This document shows, in pieces, positions 6,782 through 8,156 of a DNA stretch of 8,156 bases. Below the pieces are notes generated by a model. The model did no database searches. It was not told the origin of the DNA and was given only the letters and a program-made list of their open reading frames with translations. The stretch's first letter is position 1; every line of letters begins with the position of its first letter. The position numbers were made by a program, and so were the translations under genes. Source of the stretch: Legionellales bacterium UBA4759 (lineage in GTDB: Bacteria; Pseudomonadota; Gammaproteobacteria; Legionellales; Legionellaceae); contig DHHZ01000031.1 of assembly GCA_002403515.1 (NCBI GenBank), positions 1-8,156 of the forward strand, given 5' to 3'.

Positions 6782-6811
6782 ATTCTAACACAGTGACAAA
6801 TAAAAAGTCAC
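6782..6811 (-). promoter_or_regulatory. Possible promoter of the lipoprotein gene
   Basis: Minus-strand GTGACT (6806-6811) and TAGAAT (6782-6787) have an 18-nt spacer. Transcription would begin near 6775, 20 nt before the ATG at 6755. A 5-bp inverted repeat GTGAC/GTCAC (6793-6797, 6807-6811) lies across it and could be a weak operator, or chance. Confidence 0.35.
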
Positions 6812-6838
6812 CGTATATTTATATAAAAATCAAATGGG

Positions 6839-7176
6839 TTAAACTTTTTTCACAAATTCAGATTTTAATGTCATAGGACCAATGCTATCAATTTTACAAT
6901 CAATCGGATGATCTCCACCAACGATACGAATATTTTTGACTTTTGTGCCCACTTTAATCACCAATGATGAGCCTTTTACTTTTAAATCTTTGATGATAGA
7001 GACACTATCGCCATCCTGAAGAATTTGACCATGGGCATCTTTGATGGCTTCAGAAGTATTTTCGTCTTCGATATTTTCTTGCCATTCATGTCCACACTCA
7101 GGACAAACAAAAAAACATCATCTCAATAGGTGTAAGAACTTTGACATTGGGGACAATTGGGTAGATTCTCTGACAT
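6839..7176 (-). pseudogene. yjdM: phnA/yjdM zinc-ribbon protein gene, broken by an in-frame stop and a frame change
   Basis: This is a homologue of the small E. coli protein YjdM (PhnA), whose biological role is not firmly known despite its alkylphosphonate name. From the ATG at 7176 the frame reads MSENLPNCPQCQSSYTY, then TGA. The rest continues in another frame: VCPECGHEWQE, then DAHGQILQDGDSVSIIKDLK, KVKNIRIVGGDHPIDCK and LKSEFVKKV with a stop at 6839-6841. Both halves of the zinc ribbon (CPQC, CPEC) and the C-terminal domain are otherwise well kept. The span is 338 nt, one short of the 339 needed for 112 codons plus stop, and E. coli YjdM has 111 residues. That points to one lost base, probably in the T7 run (plus-strand A7 at 7109-7115), plus the stop. 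No ATG gives the downstream part a usable start. The decay looks recent, or part of it is a base-calling error. Confidence 0.85.
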
Positions 7177-7220
7177 TTTTTTACTTATGAATTAAAGTTT
7201 CATATATTTTAGCACAGAAA

Positions 7221-7249
7221 TTAAAAAGAAAGCGCCTAATAAGGCGCTT
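7221..7249 (-). terminator. Intrinsic terminator downstream of the orphan at 7336-8007
   Basis: A 7-bp GC-rich stem (AAGCGCC at 7230-7236 with GGCGCTT at 7243-7249) has a 6-nt loop. On the minus strand it is followed by TCTTTTTAA. It lies about 87 nt after the orphan's stop codon and before the phnA remnant. The rest of the gap 7177-7335 holds only AT-rich sequence. Confidence 0.7.
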
Positions 7250-7335
7250 AGCCATATTGTAAAATATAAGGCATTTTTTCCATTTATTTTTAGATCATTT
7301 CATCACTTTTTGTTTTAAAATAAGACAAAAAAACA

Positions 7336-8007
7336 TTATCGAGTATTTGAAACAAGGGTGAAACCTTCATCCACAGAATCTTTCTCTGAAACCTTATTAT
7401 GCTGATTACACCTTGAATTAACTGTAACAATAAAACGAGTAAAGAATGAAATGATTGTAATTGGCGGAGCTAACAATATATGCAAAGCATAGATTAGGCT
7501 TATACTAAAACTATAGCATGCCAATATCAAATCATCTTTTACATCGTCCCTAGTTCTAGTCATGGTATAAATACAGGCCCTTAACAAAAAGTATATAGCT
7601 GAAAATATTAAGACTAGTGAATTAAATACGTGGACTATTGGACCAAAAAAAATTGCAAAGAAACTTTTCAAGAAATCTTCTTCATCACGATATTTAGTTA
7701 AAATATCATTCAAATAACATGGTGTTTTAGCATTCAGTAACAAGACTAAAAGACGATCCATAAATAAAATTTCTTTGTATTTTTTTTCTCTATCATTATT
7801 ACCAAAACGAGCGTTAATTTCTTTAGCAACTTCACTTGGTAAGTTTTGTTTATCCCATTCCCAGCTTTTTATATAATATGGGTGGTAAAACCGTTGTATA
7901 ACACTTTTATCAATAGCGTTCCTATATTCTTGATAACTCTGAAATTTGTTAATACCCTTCAGATATTTTTGATGTTTTTCAAAATAATCTTCTATAAAAA
8001 AAGTCAT
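7336..8007 (-). CDS. Orphan protein with two hydrophobic segments (223 aa)
   Basis: I do not recognise the family. From the ATG at 8007, residues 1-115 are polar and rich in Tyr, Lys and Asn. They are followed by two long hydrophobic segments (about 116-147 and 160-194) separated by a charged linker (TRTRDDVKDD), which suggests a membrane hairpin. A short polar tail contains an acidic cluster (SEKDSVDEGF). The composition is more AT-rich than that of rsgA to queH, which may indicate acquired DNA. The layout with a C-terminal Glu/Asp-rich tail resembles type IV-secreted effectors of Legionella, but nothing here proves secretion. The frame can also start at GTG 8049, adding 14 residues; I prefer 8007 because a candidate promoter overlaps the longer start. 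The gene lies directly downstream of an rRNA operon and ends before an intrinsic terminator. Confidence 0.65.
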   Translation of the reverse strand: MTFFIEDYFEKHQKYLKGINKFQSYQEYRNAIDKSVIQRFYHPYYIKSWEWDKQNLPSEVAKEINARFGNNDREKKYKEILFMDRLLVLLLNAKTPCYLNDILTKYRDEEDFLKSFFAIFFGPIVHVFNSLVLIFSAIYFLLRACIYTMTRTRDDVKDDLILACYSFSISLIYALHILLAPPITIISFFTRFIVTVNSRCNQHNKVSEKDSVDEGFTLVSNTR

Positions 8008-8039
8008 AGTGTTTAAATAAAATAACCAAAATGACGAAT

Positions 8040-8067
8040 ATATTAACACTTCTATTATTTTTGTAAA
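8040..8067 (-). promoter_or_regulatory. Possible promoter of the two-segment orphan
   Basis: Minus-strand TTTACA (8062-8067, five of six) and TAATAT (8040-8045, four of six) have a 16-nt spacer. TATATT at 8037-8042 is an alternative with a long 19-nt spacer. Transcription would begin near 8033, upstream of the ATG at 8007 but downstream of the GTG at 8049. Confidence 0.3.
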
Positions 8068-8134
8068 GGAAAAAACTAACTCTAAAAAGAATTTAGGTTA
8101 TAAAGATTAATATTTGATTATTTAAGTAGGGAAG

Positions 8135-8156
8135 AAAAAAAAGCCTGGCGATGACC
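8135..8156 (-). terminator. Terminator of the rRNA operon
   Basis: Directly after the 5S 3' end, the minus strand has eight T (8135-8142) and then CTTC. The closing helix of 5S rRNA would serve as the stem, although its other arm lies beyond the window. The next 85 nt up to the orphan hold nothing else recognisable. Confidence 0.65.
8141..8156 (-). rRNA. rrf: 5S ribosomal RNA, last 14-16 nt only
   Basis: On the minus strand the window edge reads GGTCATCGCCAGGC and then a run of T. This matches the conserved 3' end of gammaproteobacterial 5S rRNA (typically GAGAGTAGGTCATCGCCAGGC), the strand that pairs with the 5' end in the closing helix. The T-run right after it fixes the orientation. An rRNA operon therefore probably lies beyond the right edge and is transcribed towards this window. 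Only 14 bases support this. Confidence 0.7.

Noticed and set aside
6198..6791. Longer lipoprotein frame from the ATG at 6791
   Set aside because: It would put 12 residues before the signal peptide and overlap the candidate promoter; the ATG at 6755 gives a normal lipoprotein N-terminus.
6839..7176. Programmed frameshift, selenocysteine or read-through at the UGA in phnA
   Set aside because: A -1 or +1 shift before the UGA meets another stop, and read-through alone leaves the wrong frame. Slippage on seven T could fix the frame but not the UGA. Two separate recoding events in a small protein are implausible.
8143..8156. 5' end of a 5S rRNA on the plus strand
   Set aside because: GCCTGGCG also begins 5S rRNA, but the following ATGACC fits the complement of the 3' end (GGTCATCGCCAGGC), and the adjacent T8 on the minus strand fits a terminator.
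1..8156. CRISPR array, insertion sequence or complete tRNA
   Set aside because: No regularly spaced direct repeats, transposase-like frame with terminal repeats, or tRNA-like sequence was found in the intergenic stretches by eye.

Overview
The window reads as chromosomal DNA from a low-GC gammaproteobacterium, most likely of the Legionella/Coxiella kind. The evidence is the AT-rich composition, gammaproteobacterial RsgA, Orn and Cca sequences, a Cca of the short type without an HD domain and with the Q-E-K-D active-site variant, and several genus-level orphan proteins. The order-level assignment is inference.

Left part (1-1908, minus strand): rsgA (ribosome-assembly GTPase) is followed after 9 nt by a BenE-family transporter that runs off the left edge. 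The middle block (2019-4321, plus strand) diverges from rsgA and is a tight unit: cca overlaps orn by 4 nt and orn is 3 nt from queH. These three act in RNA housekeeping: tRNA 3'-CCA synthesis or repair, nanoRNA degradation, and the last step of queuosine synthesis for tRNA. A strong intrinsic terminator whose stem contains the queH stop codon closes the unit. In E. coli rsgA also diverges from orn, and queG lies just beyond orn. Here the analogous place is taken by the unrelated enzyme QueH.

Right part (4361-8156) is accessory in character. A 369-residue orphan on the plus strand is built of about nine degenerate 31-38 residue helical repeats. It converges on a minus-strand pair: a single-pass membrane protein and a glycine-zipper lipoprotein. 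Between the two lies an inverted repeat that looks like a terminator and also contains a good promoter. Upstream is a phnA/yjdM gene broken by an in-frame stop and a frame change. Then come an intrinsic terminator and an AT-rich orphan with two hydrophobic segments.

The last 14 bases match the 3' end of a 5S rRNA on the minus strand followed by eight T, so an rRNA operon apparently ends at the right edge, transcribed towards the accessory genes.

No CRISPR array, insertion sequence, complete tRNA or phage gene was seen. The best candidate for something undescribed is the helical-repeat protein at 4361-5470. The most certain oddities are the phnA pseudogene and QueH at the place QueG holds in E. 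coli.
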